From NCBI RefSeq assembly GCF_022809115.1, contig NZ_JALGBH010000001.1, positions 1,488,001 through 1,552,000 of the forward strand: a stretch of 64,000 nucleotides of DNA, read 5' to 3'. This stretch comes from Pedobacter montanisoli. GTDB taxonomy: Bacteria > Bacteroidota > Bacteroidia > Sphingobacteriales > Sphingobacteriaceae. The position numbers and the translations under genes are program-made. Each line of letters starts with the position of its first letter. The first letter of the stretch is position 1. The notes below the pieces were generated by a model. That model was given only the letters and a program-made list of their open reading frames with translations, was not told the DNA's origin and did no database searches. Below, one piece after another: positions 52,139 through 61,658 of the stretch.

Positions 52139-53197
52139 TTACTGATACTGGATGTAAATAGGAACAGGTTTTAATTTCATGAGTTCCTCTGGTGTCATTA
52201 AGCGGTTAGGTGCTTTTTTCAGGTCGTTTTTATAAAATAATTTAAAACCTGTAAACTGTACCGGTTCACCATAAATAAAGTGTCTGTAAGTACCTAATTT
52301 TAAATCTGGTTCTCCCCATCCGTCCATATGCATTACAATCTGTACCTCTGGTCTTAATTTAATGCTCTGAGAATTGGTAACCATTTTCTTGGTAAAACGG
52401 TGTACTACAAATACTTTAGGAGGTAAGTTGTGTTTCTTTACAAGATCAGCAAGATAACCTGATACATAGTTGATATCAGCAGCATCATAAGTGCCAATTT
52501 TTTTACCCGGTAAAGAACCATCTTTCATTGAAAATTCAGGATCTATACCTAAATGTACATAAGGTAGTTCAAGGTATTTCTCAATATGAGGTAATTCAGA
52601 TTTGATGTTACTCAATGCCACTTGTAAATCTAAAAATACAATCGTATTCGGACGCATTTTAGCAATTTTCAATACAGAATCAATCTGAGAGTTAGCCATA
52701 CGGTTAATGTATTTGCCATCTTTACCTGCAGTGCCACTTGCAACGGCAGCTATATAATGCAAGCCAGCCTGTACAGGTGTGCTAGGATCTACTTTTTCCC
52801 AATGCTTGATTTCTGCATTTAAACGTTTCCACATTTCTTTCGGTTCATACTCGCCCAAAGCACCCATTTTTTTTGAATGCAGGTTGCCATAATAAACCAC
52901 GATACGTTTAAAAGGTAGAATAGCACCAGCCAATGGATAAGGTTGATTTTTTACAGGCCATTTTCCAGTAGTATCACCATTTGCCAGTTTCTTTACCAGT
53001 TCATTGTATTTTGCTGTATCAACAGGTGTTCTGGTATCTATTTCTTCTTCAGCTACGAGTTCGGTACCTGTGCTATCTGTTTTCTTAGAACCGCCAGCTT
53101 TACCAGATACTTTTTTAGCATCAGAAGTACAGTAAGAAAATGTACTGATTACTAATGCGGCTAAGGCCAATGCCCCTGCCATCCTTTTTAATTTCAT
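52139..53197 (-). CDS. Lipoprotein of unknown function
   Basis: This 352-residue protein is an exported lipoprotein: from the ATG at 53197, MKLKRMAGALALAALVISTFSYCTSD ends in a lipobox-like FSYC with the Cys at residue 23. The frame is open to 53227, but that start would put charged residues before the signal peptide. After a charged low-complexity linker (about 25-60), the globular part has PYPLAGAILPFKRIVVYYGNLHSKKMGALGEYEPKEMWKRL, TIVFLDLQVALSNIKSELP, YVHLGIDPEFSM and QIVMHMDGWG. Alternating strands and helices look like a TIM barrel, with acidic residues after strands as in glycosidases, but I know no matching family. It has a promoter box at 53233-53240. Confidence 0.65.
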   Translation of the reverse strand: MKLKRMAGALALAALVISTFSYCTSDAKKVSGKAGGSKKTDSTGTELVAEEEIDTRTPVDTAKYNELVKKLANGDTTGKWPVKNQPYPLAGAILPFKRIVVYYGNLHSKKMGALGEYEPKEMWKRLNAEIKHWEKVDPSTPVQAGLHYIAAVASGTAGKDGKYINRMANSQIDSVLKIAKMRPNTIVFLDLQVALSNIKSELPHIEKYLELPYVHLGIDPEFSMKDGSLPGKKIGTYDAADINYVSGYLADLVKKHNLPPKVFVVHRFTKKMVTNSQSIKLRPEVQIVMHMDGWGEPDLKLGTYRHFIYGEPVQFTGFKLFYKNDLKKAPNRLMTPEELMKLKPVPIYIQYQ

Positions 53198-53232
53198 GTT
53201 AGATATATAAAATTTAGTTTTTTCCAATTTGT

Positions 53233-53240
53233 CAAAAGTA
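53233..53240 (-). promoter_or_regulatory. Putative -7 promoter box for the lipoprotein gene
   Basis: On the minus strand this reads TACTTTTG, matching TAnnTTTG, 35 bases before the ATG at 53197. No -33 TTG is evident. Confidence 0.4.
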
Positions 53241-53325
53241 AGCTAATTAAACAAGTAAAATTGTGATAATTATCAACACTTTAACATTGTATTCCTGATT
53301 TGAATTGGATGTTAAAATAAGGGTT

Positions 53326-53360
53326 AAAAAAAAGCTCCGAAAATTACTTCGGAGCTTTTT
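53326..53360 (-). terminator. Intrinsic terminator of atpD-atpC
   Basis: On the minus strand a 12-bp stem (AAAAAGCTCCGA at 53360-53349 with its complement at 53340-53329) is followed by a T-run. It lies 21 bases after the atpC stop codon. Confidence 0.9.
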
Positions 53361-53381
53361 ATTTAATTTTAATGTATAAAA

Positions 53382-53627
53382 CTAAGCTACGATTGCCTCA
53401 GCTAATACAATGATTTTATTGTCCAAAACCTCAACAACTCCACCTTTAATGTTAAAGATTTCTTCGTGGCTGCTGTTTTTAACTATTACTGGTCCATCTT
53501 CCAAAGTTGATATAATAGGAGCGTGGTCTTTCAAAATCTGGAAAGAACCTGATGTTCCCGGCACAGTAACCGCTGTTACTTCGCCTTCATAAACTTTTTT
53601 ATCTGGGGTTAATATTTCTAAATTCAT
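53382..53627 (-). CDS. atpC: ATP synthase F1 subunit epsilon, short form
   Basis: This 81-residue subunit belongs to the central stalk of F1F0 ATP synthase. MNLEILTPDKKVYEGEVTAVTVPGTSGSFQILKDHAPIISTLEDGPVIV is the typical N-terminal beta-sandwich, ending in VLDNKIIVLAEAIVA. Many bacterial epsilon subunits are about 130-140 residues; here the C-terminal two-helix domain that inhibits ATP hydrolysis is absent, as in other Bacteroidota as far as I know. It should still couple the rotor to F1 but cannot provide the usual epsilon brake. It is downstream of atpD with 113 bases between them, which contain inverted repeats. Confidence 0.92.
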   Translation of the reverse strand: MNLEILTPDKKVYEGEVTAVTVPGTSGSFQILKDHAPIISTLEDGPVIVKNSSHEEIFNIKGGVVEVLDNKIIVLAEAIVA

Positions 53628-53633
53628 TTCTTT

Positions 53634-53735
53634 AGTAGTTAGTATTTAGTAATTAGTTTTAAGCCAATTCACTAAATGAATTAATGAGGTAGTACTTAGG
53701 CTAAAGAGTTATCTATATGCTAAGTACTAACTACT
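53634..53735 (-). repeat. Inverted repeats between atpD and atpC
   Basis: TAGTACTTAG (53690-53699) pairs perfectly with CTAAGTACTA (53720-53729). AGTAGTTAGTA (53634-53644) can alternatively pair with TACTAACTACT (53725-53735), so the atpC-proximal leader has two competing folds. A smaller AATTCA/TGAATT hairpin lies between. The structures sit in the atpC leader within the atpDC transcript. Confidence 0.6.
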
Positions 53736-53740
53736 ATATA

Positions 53741-55261
<1,521 letters not shown>

Positions 55262-55313
55262 TTATAAAAATCAAAATGTTAAACGCGTTTTTACGCACCT
55301 ACTTTTCGGTTGG

Positions 55314-55321
55314 CAAAGTTA
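55314..55321 (-). promoter_or_regulatory. Putative -7 promoter box for atpD
   Basis: On the minus strand this reads TAACTTTG, matching TAnnTTTG, 70 bases before the atpD start. A 10-bp palindrome AAACGCGTTT (55281-55290) lies in the leader. Confidence 0.45.
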
Positions 55322-55484
55322 TAACTTTTAAATGTAATTTTTACAGATAAATAAAAAGTTTTTTAACAATTATTTAAACATCAAAACCGATGCATTTTAA
55401 ATGTTGTAAATAACGTATTTTTAGGCTTAAATTCACTTGTCTTCTGTAGCTGAAAGTACAGGAGAATTTGCTTGAGATATAGAA

Positions 55485-56393
55485 ATGAAAAAAATATTGG
55501 TAACCGGCAGCAACGGACTGTTGGGGCAGAAATTAACAGATTATATTCTTTCTTTAGATAACCTGCAACTGATAGCTACAGGTAAGGGAAAGAACAGGGT
55601 TTTTGCAGATGGAAATTATACTTATGAAGAAATGAATATTTGTGATATAGAACAGGTGAGCCAAGTTCTTAGAAAACACAAACCTGATACGCTGATTCAT
55701 GCGGCCGCAATTACCAATGTAGATACCTGCCATGCCGATAGAGAATTATGCCAGAAAGTAAATGTAGAAGCCACCGCTAACCTGATAGCGTTGTGCGAAG
55801 AACTGGCTATACATTTTATATATATATCTACCGATTTTGTTTTTGATGGCAAAGCAGGACCTTATAAAGAAACAGATTTGCCAAATCCTGTAAGTTATTA
55901 TGGTGAGAGCAAACTGGAAGGAGAACGATTAACACAACAGATGAAAGGTAAGTGGGCTATTGTCCGTACCATATTGGTATATGGTATCTTAAAAGATATG
56001 AGCCGCAGTAATATTGTATTGTGGGCTAAAAATGCTTTGTTGAGTAATACAGCTGTTAACGTGGTAAATGACCAATGGCGTATGCCTACCTTAGCCGAAG
56101 ACCTGGCTTGGGCAAGTGTTGCTGTGGCAGAGAAAGAAGCAGAAGGTATTTTTCATATTTCAGGGCCAGATATGATGCGTATTGCTGATATTGTTTATAA
56201 AGTTGCTGATTTCTGGAACTTGGATAAATCTCTGATTAAAGAAGTCAGTTCTGCCACATTAAATCAGGAAGCTAAACGGCCGTTAAAAACAGGTTTTATT
56301 TTAGACAAAGCAATGACCGAATTAAATTATCGACCTCATAGCTTTGAAGATGGGTTAGCCTTAGTGAGGAAGCAATTAGGGAATAAAGAATAA
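55485..56393 (+). CDS. SDR-family reductase, dTDP-4-dehydrorhamnose reductase-like (RmlD)
   Basis: This 302-residue extended short-chain dehydrogenase resembles RmlD, which reduces dTDP-4-dehydrorhamnose to dTDP-rhamnose with NAD(P)H. The cofactor loop is KKILVTGSNGLLGQKLTDYIL (2-22), and LIHAAAITNVDTCHADRELCQKVNVEATANLIALCEELAIHFIYISTDFVFDG (about 71-123) includes the Thr of the STDFVFDG motif. The catalytic YYGESKLEGE holds the Y-x-x-x-K pair (near 138-147). The C-terminus GLALVRKQLG follows the usual FEDGL segment. No rmlA, rmlB or rmlC is near, so the role could be another sugar reductase. Confidence 0.85.
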   Translation: MKKILVTGSNGLLGQKLTDYILSLDNLQLIATGKGKNRVFADGNYTYEEMNICDIEQVSQVLRKHKPDTLIHAAAITNVDTCHADRELCQKVNVEATANLIALCEELAIHFIYISTDFVFDGKAGPYKETDLPNPVSYYGESKLEGERLTQQMKGKWAIVRTILVYGILKDMSRSNIVLWAKNALLSNTAVNVVNDQWRMPTLAEDLAWASVAVAEKEAEGIFHISGPDMMRIADIVYKVADFWNLDKSLIKEVSSATLNQEAKRPLKTGFILDKAMTELNYRPHSFEDGLALVRKQLGNKE

Positions 56394-56435
56394 GGATTAA
56401 AGATGAAGTATTTTAAATATCAGTACTGCAGATTT

Positions 56436-56602
56436 TTTAGCAGTTAACGATTAACCAACCAAATGAACCAATTAACTTTATAATTTTGAAGAAAGATTGG
56501 AGATAGAAGGCTAAACAGTTGGCTGTTTTTGAACCACAAAAGACACAAAAGTTCCTGCCCAGCTACCCCGATAAACTAATCAACTAACTAACCAATCAAC
56601 AA
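56436..56602 (+). other. Low-complexity leader before the peroxiredoxin gene
   Basis: The 225-base gap between the RmlD-like and peroxiredoxin genes contains two clusters of AACC/AATCAACTAAC-type repeats (about 56442-56475 and 56574-56600). They resemble AC-rich simple sequence. I see no -7 box, hairpin or ORF there. Confidence 0.3.
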
Positions 56603-56618
56603 TTAAAACAATTATATT

Positions 56619-57083
56619 ATGGCATTACAAACAGGCGATAAAGCGCCTTCATTTAAACTTTATAGTTCAGATTTAAAAGAGGTGTCTTTACAAGACTACC
56701 AAGGTAAAAAACTGATTATCCATTTCTTTCCATTGGCTTTTACGGGAGTATGTACAACTCAGCTTTGTACAATGAGAGATAGTTTTGGATATTATAAAGA
56801 TCTTAATGCAGAGATTGTGGGTATTTCTATTGATTCGCCTTTTACCTTAGCTAAATTTAAAGAAGATCAAAATTACCAGTTTCCTTTGTTATCTGATTTT
56901 AATAAGGAGGCCGCCCGAGCATATGGTGCCATTTATGAAGAATTTGTATTTGGTATGAAAGGTGTAGCCAAAAGAGCGGCTTTTGTGGTAGATGAGAACG
57001 GCACGATAATTTATGCTGAGGTTTTAGAAGAAGCAGGAAATCTCCCTGATTTTGAAAAGATTAAAGCAATTGTAGCAGGATAA
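56619..57083 (+). CDS. Peroxiredoxin (AhpC/TSA-type redoxin)
   Basis: This 154-residue thiol peroxidase reduces hydrogen or organic peroxides. The peroxidatic motif PxxxTxxC is PLAFTGVC, with Cys45, and Cys50 follows in TTQLC, a spacing that suggests an atypical 2-Cys (Bcp/AhpE-like) enzyme. Other landmarks are GDKAPSFKLYSSDLKEVSLQDYQGKKLIIHFFPLAF, VVGISIDSPFTLAKFKEDQNYQFPLLSDFN and the closing IIYAEVLEEAGNLPDFEKI. No signal peptide, so it acts in the cytoplasm. The gene is preceded by an AC-rich leader and followed by the tRNA promoter region. Confidence 0.9.
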   Translation: MALQTGDKAPSFKLYSSDLKEVSLQDYQGKKLIIHFFPLAFTGVCTTQLCTMRDSFGYYKDLNAEIVGISIDSPFTLAKFKEDQNYQFPLLSDFNKEAARAYGAIYEEFVFGMKGVAKRAAFVVDENGTIIYAEVLEEAGNLPDFEKIKAIVAG

Positions 57084-57127
57084 AACCGATACACAGATTA
57101 TTTTTTCTTGTTATTGTACAAAAAAAA

Positions 57128-57158
57128 TTGCGAAATTAATTTTGAAGCATTACCTTTG
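57128..57158 (+). promoter_or_regulatory. Promoter of tRNA-Arg
   Basis: TTG at 57128-57130 and TACCTTTG at 57151-57158, with 20 bases between, match the Bacteroidota TTG-N(19-20)-TAnnTTTG promoter. The tRNA begins 24 bases after the -7 box. This is the best promoter in the window. Confidence 0.7.
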
Positions 57159-57181
57159 CAGACCGTTACAAAAACGAGAAT

Positions 57182-57255
57182 GCATTCGTAGCTCAATTGG
57201 ATAGAGCATCTGACTACGGATCAGAAGGTTTGGGGTTCGAATCCCTACGAGTGCA
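57182..57255 (+). tRNA. tRNA-Arg (anticodon ACG)
   Basis: A 74-base cloverleaf: acceptor stem GCATTCG (57182-57188) pairs with CGAGTGC (57248-57254), with the discriminator A at 57255. The D-arm contains TAGCTCAATTGGATAGAGC, the anticodon stem TCTGA/TCAGA surrounds the loop CTACGGA, giving anticodon ACG, and the T-arm is GGGGTTCGAATCCCT. CCA is not encoded, matching the presence of a CCA-adding enzyme gene. The ACG anticodon reads CGU codons, and CGC/CGA after deamination to inosine by TadA. Confidence 0.97.
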
Positions 57256-57260
57256 CAAAA

Positions 57261-57287
57261 GGACATTCATTTGAATGTCCTTTTTTT
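57261..57287 (+). terminator. Intrinsic terminator of tRNA-Arg
   Basis: The arms GGACATTCAT and TTGAATGTCC (57261-57280) form a near-perfect hairpin immediately after the tRNA, followed by seven T residues. Confidence 0.9.
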
Positions 57288-57652
57288 ATGCTTAATACTT
57301 TGTGTTTTTCTGTTTCTGTAAGAAATAACAAATATGCAATTCCTCCTTATTTCTTTAGGAAAGTTGGTTTTGAAGTTAAATACCCTCAAATATCAGGTAA
57401 GCATTTGTTAGCATTGTAAACAAATTATATCTTATTTGTTAATTTTTGTAGAATCTAATACCCTAAATAATATTTTAAAATTTATATATTTGCAGCTCAA
57501 AAATAAGGTTAAGGATTTAGTATAAAAAATACACTATCTTACTGTTAAACCTTAAATAATTAAACATTGGCAGCTTTACTTTTTGTTTTTAAGGTAAGGC
57601 TTTTTTAAAAAAAGTCTTTGTAAAGGCTTAAAAATAAAAGATAGATACTTAA
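57288..57652 (+). other. Intergenic region with the adk promoter
   Basis: This 365-base AT-rich stretch lies between the tRNA terminator and adk. At 57485-57492 it has TATATTTG, a TAnnTTTG box, giving a leader of about 150 bases for adk. The leader is A/T-rich with short repeats (TAAGGCTTTTTTAAAAAAAG) but no riboswitch-like conserved segments. No ORF is supported. Confidence 0.45.
57485..57492 (+). promoter_or_regulatory. Putative -7 promoter box for adk
   Basis: TATATTTG matches TAnnTTTG, 161 bases before the adk start codon. No TTG at the expected -33 distance. Confidence 0.45.
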
Positions 57653-58222
57653 ATGCTTAATTTAGTTCTCTTTGGCCCTCCGGGTGCAGGCAAAGGTACC
57701 CAATCACAAAAATTGATTGATAAATATCAATTGGTTCACATCTCGACGGGTGATTTATTCAGAGCTCATATCAAAAACCAGACAGATTTAGGGAAACAGG
57801 TTAGTCAGCTTATTGCAGACGGAGAACTGGTACCTGATAGCATTACCATTGCTATGCTGGAAGAAGAAGTTGACAGGAATAAAACAGCTAAAGGATTTAT
57901 CTTTGATGGCTTTCCACGTACGGTTCCGCAGGCAGAAGAATTAGATCGTTTCCTGGAAAGTAAAGGTGCTAAAGTTAACGGTGTAATTGCTTTAGATGTA
58001 AATCAGGAAGAATTAACCCGTAGAATTGCTGAGCGCCATAAGCTTAACGGAAGACCAGATGATGACGCTGAGAAACTGAAAAAGCGTATAGGAGAGTATT
58101 TTGATAAAACCATTCACGTGTTACCTTATTACGAAGCTCAAGGAAAATTGGCAAAGGTTAACGGAATTGGTGAGATTGAGATCATCTTTAATAGCCTTTG
58201 TGAGGTTATAGATAGTTTTTAA
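57653..58222 (+). CDS. adk: Adenylate kinase
   Basis: This 189-residue enzyme interconverts ATP, ADP and AMP. The P-loop is GPPGAGKGTQS (8-18), the AMP-binding region begins with HISTGDLFRAHI, and FDGFPRTVPQAEELDRFL (about 83-100) is the adenylate kinase signature. The LID part RIAERHKLNGRPDDDAEKLKKRIGEYF is the short form without a zinc finger, so the protein is shorter than the 215-residue long form. It is followed by a strong terminator, so obgE downstream probably has its own promoter. Confidence 0.96.
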   Translation: MLNLVLFGPPGAGKGTQSQKLIDKYQLVHISTGDLFRAHIKNQTDLGKQVSQLIADGELVPDSITIAMLEEEVDRNKTAKGFIFDGFPRTVPQAEELDRFLESKGAKVNGVIALDVNQEELTRRIAERHKLNGRPDDDAEKLKKRIGEYFDKTIHVLPYYEAQGKLAKVNGIGEIEIIFNSLCEVIDSF

Positions 58223-58247
58223 TTCAATAATATATATTGTACACATC

Positions 58248-58288
58248 AAATTTTAACCTGCGGGCATAACCTGCAGGTTAAAATTTTT
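58248..58288 (+). terminator. Hairpin terminator between adk and obgE
   Basis: A perfect 14-bp stem (AAATTTTAACCTGC at 58248-58261 and its complement at 58273-58286) with an 11-base loop is followed by T residues. It lies 26 bases after adk. Confidence 0.85.
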
Positions 58289-58326
58289 AATGATATTTAT
58301 AATTTAATAGTCGTAAATTCATCTTC

Positions 58327-59334
58327 ATGTCCCAAGGTTCAAATTTTGTAGATTATGTAAAAGTATGTTGCCGTTCTGGTAAAGGCGGGGCAGGTTCTGC
58401 GCATTTACATCGCGATAAACATACTGCAAAAGGAGGCCCGGATGGAGGAGATGGTGGCAGAGGTGGCCATATTATCCTAAAAGGTTCTGCACAGATCTGG
58501 ACTCTCTTGCACTTAAAATACCGTAAGCATATCATTGCCGAAAATGGCGAGGGTGGAGGCAGTGCTTTGAGATCTGGTAGAAATGGTAAAGATGAAATCC
58601 TGGAAGTGCCTTTAGGTACGATTGCCAAAGATGCTGAAACTGGTGAAACCTTGTTTGAAATTACGGAAGACGGCCAGACAGAAATCTTAACAGCAGGAGG
58701 TCGGGGTGGTTTAGGCAACTGGCATTTTAAAACTCCTACTATGCAAACGCCTCGTTTTGCCCAACCAGGCGAACCTGGAAAAGAAGAATGGATGATCTTG
58801 GAGTTAAAGGTTTTAGCAGATGTTGGATTAGTTGGTTTTCCGAATGCGGGTAAATCTACTTTGCTATCAGTTGTATCGGCAGCTAAACCAGAAATCGCAG
58901 ATTACCCTTTTACTACCATTGTACCTAATTTAGGTATAGTTGCTTATCGGGATTCCAAATCTTTTGTAATGGCAGATATACCGGGTATCATTGAAGGCGC
59001 ATCAAAAGGAAAAGGTCTAGGTTTCAGATTTTTAAGACATATAGAGCGTAACTCTGTATTATTGTTTATGGTTCCGGCTGATACCAGCAGAAGCATTAAT
59101 GAAGAATACCAGATCTTGAAACGCGAATTACATGAATATAATCCTGAGTTAATGCAAAAGCCGCATGTTCTGGCTATTACCAAATCAGATTTATTGGATG
59201 AAGAGTTGAAACGGGAAATGAAAAATGACCTGCCAAAACTTCCTTATGTTTTTATTTCATCTGTTGCCCAACAAGGTTTGGTTGAGCTTAAAGACATACT
59301 TTGGAAAGCCATCAATACTGAAACCGAAAGCTAG
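58327..59334 (+). CDS. obgE: GTPase ObgE/CgtA
   Basis: This 335-residue P-loop GTPase associates with the 50S ribosomal subunit and takes part in ribosome assembly and stress control. The N-terminal Obg fold is glycine-rich (about 1-155: [34 protein letters not shown], then [27 protein letters not shown]). The G domain has G1 [11 protein letters not shown] (about 167), switch [10 protein letters not shown]3 [16 protein letters not shown], and G4 TKSD. There is no C-terminal OCT domain, as in many Bacteroidota. It ends one base before the convergent carbamoyltransferase. Confidence 0.95.
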   Translation: MSQGSNFVDYVKVCCRSGKGGAGSAHLHRDKHTAKGGPDGGDGGRGGHIILKGSAQIWTLLHLKYRKHIIAENGEGGGSALRSGRNGKDEILEVPLGTIAKDAETGETLFEITEDGQTEILTAGGRGGLGNWHFKTPTMQTPRFAQPGEPGKEEWMILELKVLADVGLVGFPNAGKSTLLSVVSAAKPEIADYPFTTIVPNLGIVAYRDSKSFVMADIPGIIEGASKGKGLGFRFLRHIERNSVLLFMVPADTSRSINEEYQILKRELHEYNPELMQKPHVLAITKSDLLDEELKREMKNDLPKLPYVFISSVAQQGLVELKDILWKAINTETES

Positions 59335-59335
59335 A

Positions 59336-61063
59336 TTATTCTCTGGTGATTATATAGTTTTCCAGCACCAGCATATCCATTTTAGTTCTTAAGAAACAAT
59401 CTAGCGCATGAGCCGGATGGTTTACAATAGGTTCATTTTCGTTAAAAGAAGTATTTAATAATACTGGAACATCCGTTTTTTCATAAAAACGATTGATTAA
59501 GCCGTAATATTTAGGTTCAATATGCTGATCTACAGTTTGCAGACGACCTGTGCCATCTACATGGGTAACTGCCGGAATAAGTACTTTTCTTTCTTCTTTT
59601 ATCTGAAATACCTTTTCCATGAAGGGTACATTATCTGTTTGTTCAAAATAAGTTTCAACATGCTCCTTTAAGATAGAAGGTGCAAAAGGTCTGAACGATT
59701 CGCGTCGTTTAATCTTGGCATTTAAAATATCTTTTGCGTCCGTGCGTCGTGGGTCTGCAATAATAGAACGATGACCTAAAGCTCTTGGGCCAAATTCTGC
59801 TCTGCCCTGAAACCAGCCTACTACACCTGCATTGATGAGACAATCGGTAACCCGGTCAAAAAGTTCATGATTTTCCAACTTTTCAAACTTTACATTTTTG
59901 TCAGACAGGAACTCCTTGATATCCTCATTATTGTACTGACTACCCAAATAACCATGTAACATGGGTTCGGTACGTGGCTGTTGTAACAAATGATTGTAAA
60001 CCCATAATGATGCACCTATGCAGGTACCAGCATCGTGTCCGGCAGGAGGGATGTATAATTGCTTAAAAGGTGTATTCAGTAATATCTTGCCATTAGCAAC
60101 CGAATTTTGTGCAACACCTCCGGCAATGCAAACAGAATCTAATCCTGTTTTTGTATGGAGATGTTTTAATAAATGAAAGATAATTTCTTCGGTAATACGT
60201 TGTATAGATGCAGCCCAGTCTTTATGATCTTGTGATAATGGTTCATCAGATCTGCGGGCAGGACCAAAATCCTTGATCAGCTCATCAGAAAATAAACTGT
60301 CCATCGCAGGTATGCCACCTTCCCATACCATATTTACACCTTTTGTGGGGTGATTAAAATATTTTAAGTTCAGCTCGAAAAGCCCATTATCTGTAGCTTT
60401 AATAGCTTCTCTTAATTTTTCTACATATTTAGGTTTACCATAAGGAGCAAGACCCATTACTTTGTACTCATCGCCATAATGAGGAAAACCCAGCCATTGC
60501 GTAAAAGTGGTATAAAAAACACCTATAGAATGGGGATAAGAAACGGTTTCAAGTACTTTGATCTGATTGTCATTTCCTATACCAGTCATTGTACTGGTGA
60601 AATCTCCAAAGCCATCAATAGAAAGCAATGCCGCTTTTGAATACGGAGAAGCAAAAAATGCACTGGCTAAATGGCTACGATGATGTTCTACATTATGTAT
60701 TTGCGCTTTAAGCTGCTGAGGTTCAATGTTAAAATGATTGCAGAATTCGTCGGTTATGGAAGCTGCCTTTTTTAAATTTTTTACGCGGTTAAGCATATTG
60801 CTTATGCTTAACCTATTTTTAAGTGCTGTAAAAACTTTACGGCTAAAATTGGCTTTGGGATCTCTTGAAATAGCAATATGATCTACATCTGTAATTCTAA
60901 TTCCAGCTTCGTCTAAGCAAAACTGAATGGCCTGAGATGGAAAACCCGCCCAATGTTTGATGCGTCTGAAACGTTCTTCTTCTGCCGCTGCTATGAGTGT
61001 GCCATTTTGATATATACAGGCAGAAGAGTCGCCATGATAAGCATTAATTCCCAGGATGTACAT
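59336..61063 (-). CDS. Carbamoyltransferase (NodU/TobZ family)
   Basis: This 575-residue O-carbamoyltransferase transfers a carbamoyl group from carbamoyl phosphate via carbamoyl-AMP to a sugar or other hydroxyl. The N-terminus MYILGINAYHGDSSACIYQNGTLIAAAEEERFRRIKHWAGFPSQAI is the Kae1-like fold. HNVEHHRSHLASAFFASPY (about 122-140) is the His metal site. The C-terminal YrdC-like part has GWFQGRAEFGPRALGHRSIIADPRR and PVLLNTSFNENEPIVNHPAHAL. Relatives modify Nod factors, antibiotics and, in some Bacteroidota loci, exopolysaccharides. It overlaps the exosortase frame by 20 bases, so it belongs to the same operon. Confidence 0.9.
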   Translation of the reverse strand: MYILGINAYHGDSSACIYQNGTLIAAAEEERFRRIKHWAGFPSQAIQFCLDEAGIRITDVDHIAISRDPKANFSRKVFTALKNRLSISNMLNRVKNLKKAASITDEFCNHFNIEPQQLKAQIHNVEHHRSHLASAFFASPYSKAALLSIDGFGDFTSTMTGIGNDNQIKVLETVSYPHSIGVFYTTFTQWLGFPHYGDEYKVMGLAPYGKPKYVEKLREAIKATDNGLFELNLKYFNHPTKGVNMVWEGGIPAMDSLFSDELIKDFGPARRSDEPLSQDHKDWAASIQRITEEIIFHLLKHLHTKTGLDSVCIAGGVAQNSVANGKILLNTPFKQLYIPPAGHDAGTCIGASLWVYNHLLQQPRTEPMLHGYLGSQYNNEDIKEFLSDKNVKFEKLENHELFDRVTDCLINAGVVGWFQGRAEFGPRALGHRSIIADPRRTDAKDILNAKIKRRESFRPFAPSILKEHVETYFEQTDNVPFMEKVFQIKEERKVLIPAVTHVDGTGRLQTVDQHIEPKYYGLINRFYEKTDVPVLLNTSFNENEPIVNHPAHALDCFLRTKMDMLVLENYIITRE

Positions 61064-61625
61064 TACTTTTTTTATTTTCTTTTAACCAGAACCAAATCAT
61101 TAAAATAATTACCAAATATGCAAAAATGTTATATAAATCATGATGCAGATCGGCATGTTGTCTAACTGTTTTAAACCTGCTGAATATGAAGCCAACCAAA
61201 GCAATGCGTATAACGTTGGTTAAGATAATGATCAGCGTACCAGCCAGAATAAAATATAATTTCTTTTTTACTGTTTTATAAGGATAGGCAATTACAAAAG
61301 CCCAAAAAGACGTAATGATACCCATGCCATAACAAGAGTAACCTACATTTACCCATACTCCTCTGCTTATTTTAATACTATCGTGATAAACAAAATTATC
61401 AACTCCGAACAGGTGAAGCATGCCACTGGCACTTTTTAAAAGTATTTGTTGCAGCCAATGAGGGTAATTCAAGTAATGATCAAGAAAAGGGCTGTAATAT
61501 CCTCCTCCTTTATTAACCAGACCAATGTAGAAGTAGTTAAAACGATATAGAGCAAAGGCTAAAACCACAAAACTTAAGGCAAAAAACCATGGTTTCTTAT
61601 AAATAAGTTTTAGTTTGCTGGTCAT
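61044..61625 (-). CDS. Exosortase-family protein (XrtY-like)
   Basis: This 193-residue integral membrane protein has the exosortase triad: Cys98 in NVGYSCYGMGIITSF (C-x-G motif), Arg140 in TNVIRIALVG, and His161/His162 in HHDLYNIFAYLV. The layout matches short exosortases of roughly 180-190 residues, with about five hydrophobic segments. Exosortases are thought to cleave and anchor proteins with a PEP-CTERM-like C-terminal signal, usually in exopolysaccharide loci. From memory, this subfamily resembles exosortase Y of Sphingobacteriaceae, but that subtype is unverified. No substrate with a sorting signal is in the window. It is cotranscribed with a carbamoyltransferase and glycosyltransferases. 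Confidence 0.8.
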   Translation of the reverse strand: MTSKLKLIYKKPWFFALSFVVLAFALYRFNYFYIGLVNKGGGYYSPFLDHYLNYPHWLQQILLKSASGMLHLFGVDNFVYHDSIKISRGVWVNVGYSCYGMGIITSFWAFVIAYPYKTVKKKLYFILAGTLIIILTNVIRIALVGFIFSRFKTVRQHADLHHDLYNIFAYLVIILMIWFWLKENKKSNVHPGN

Positions 61626-61658
61626 AGGAACAAAATTAATAAAGTTCTGTAAAGCAAG

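Noticed and set aside
58353-58718. Long antisense ORF (121 aa) opposite obgE
   Set aside because: It is a shadow of the glycine-rich Obg domain; the antisense of Gly-rich DNA gives Pro/Ser-rich frames. No homology pattern or start context supports it.
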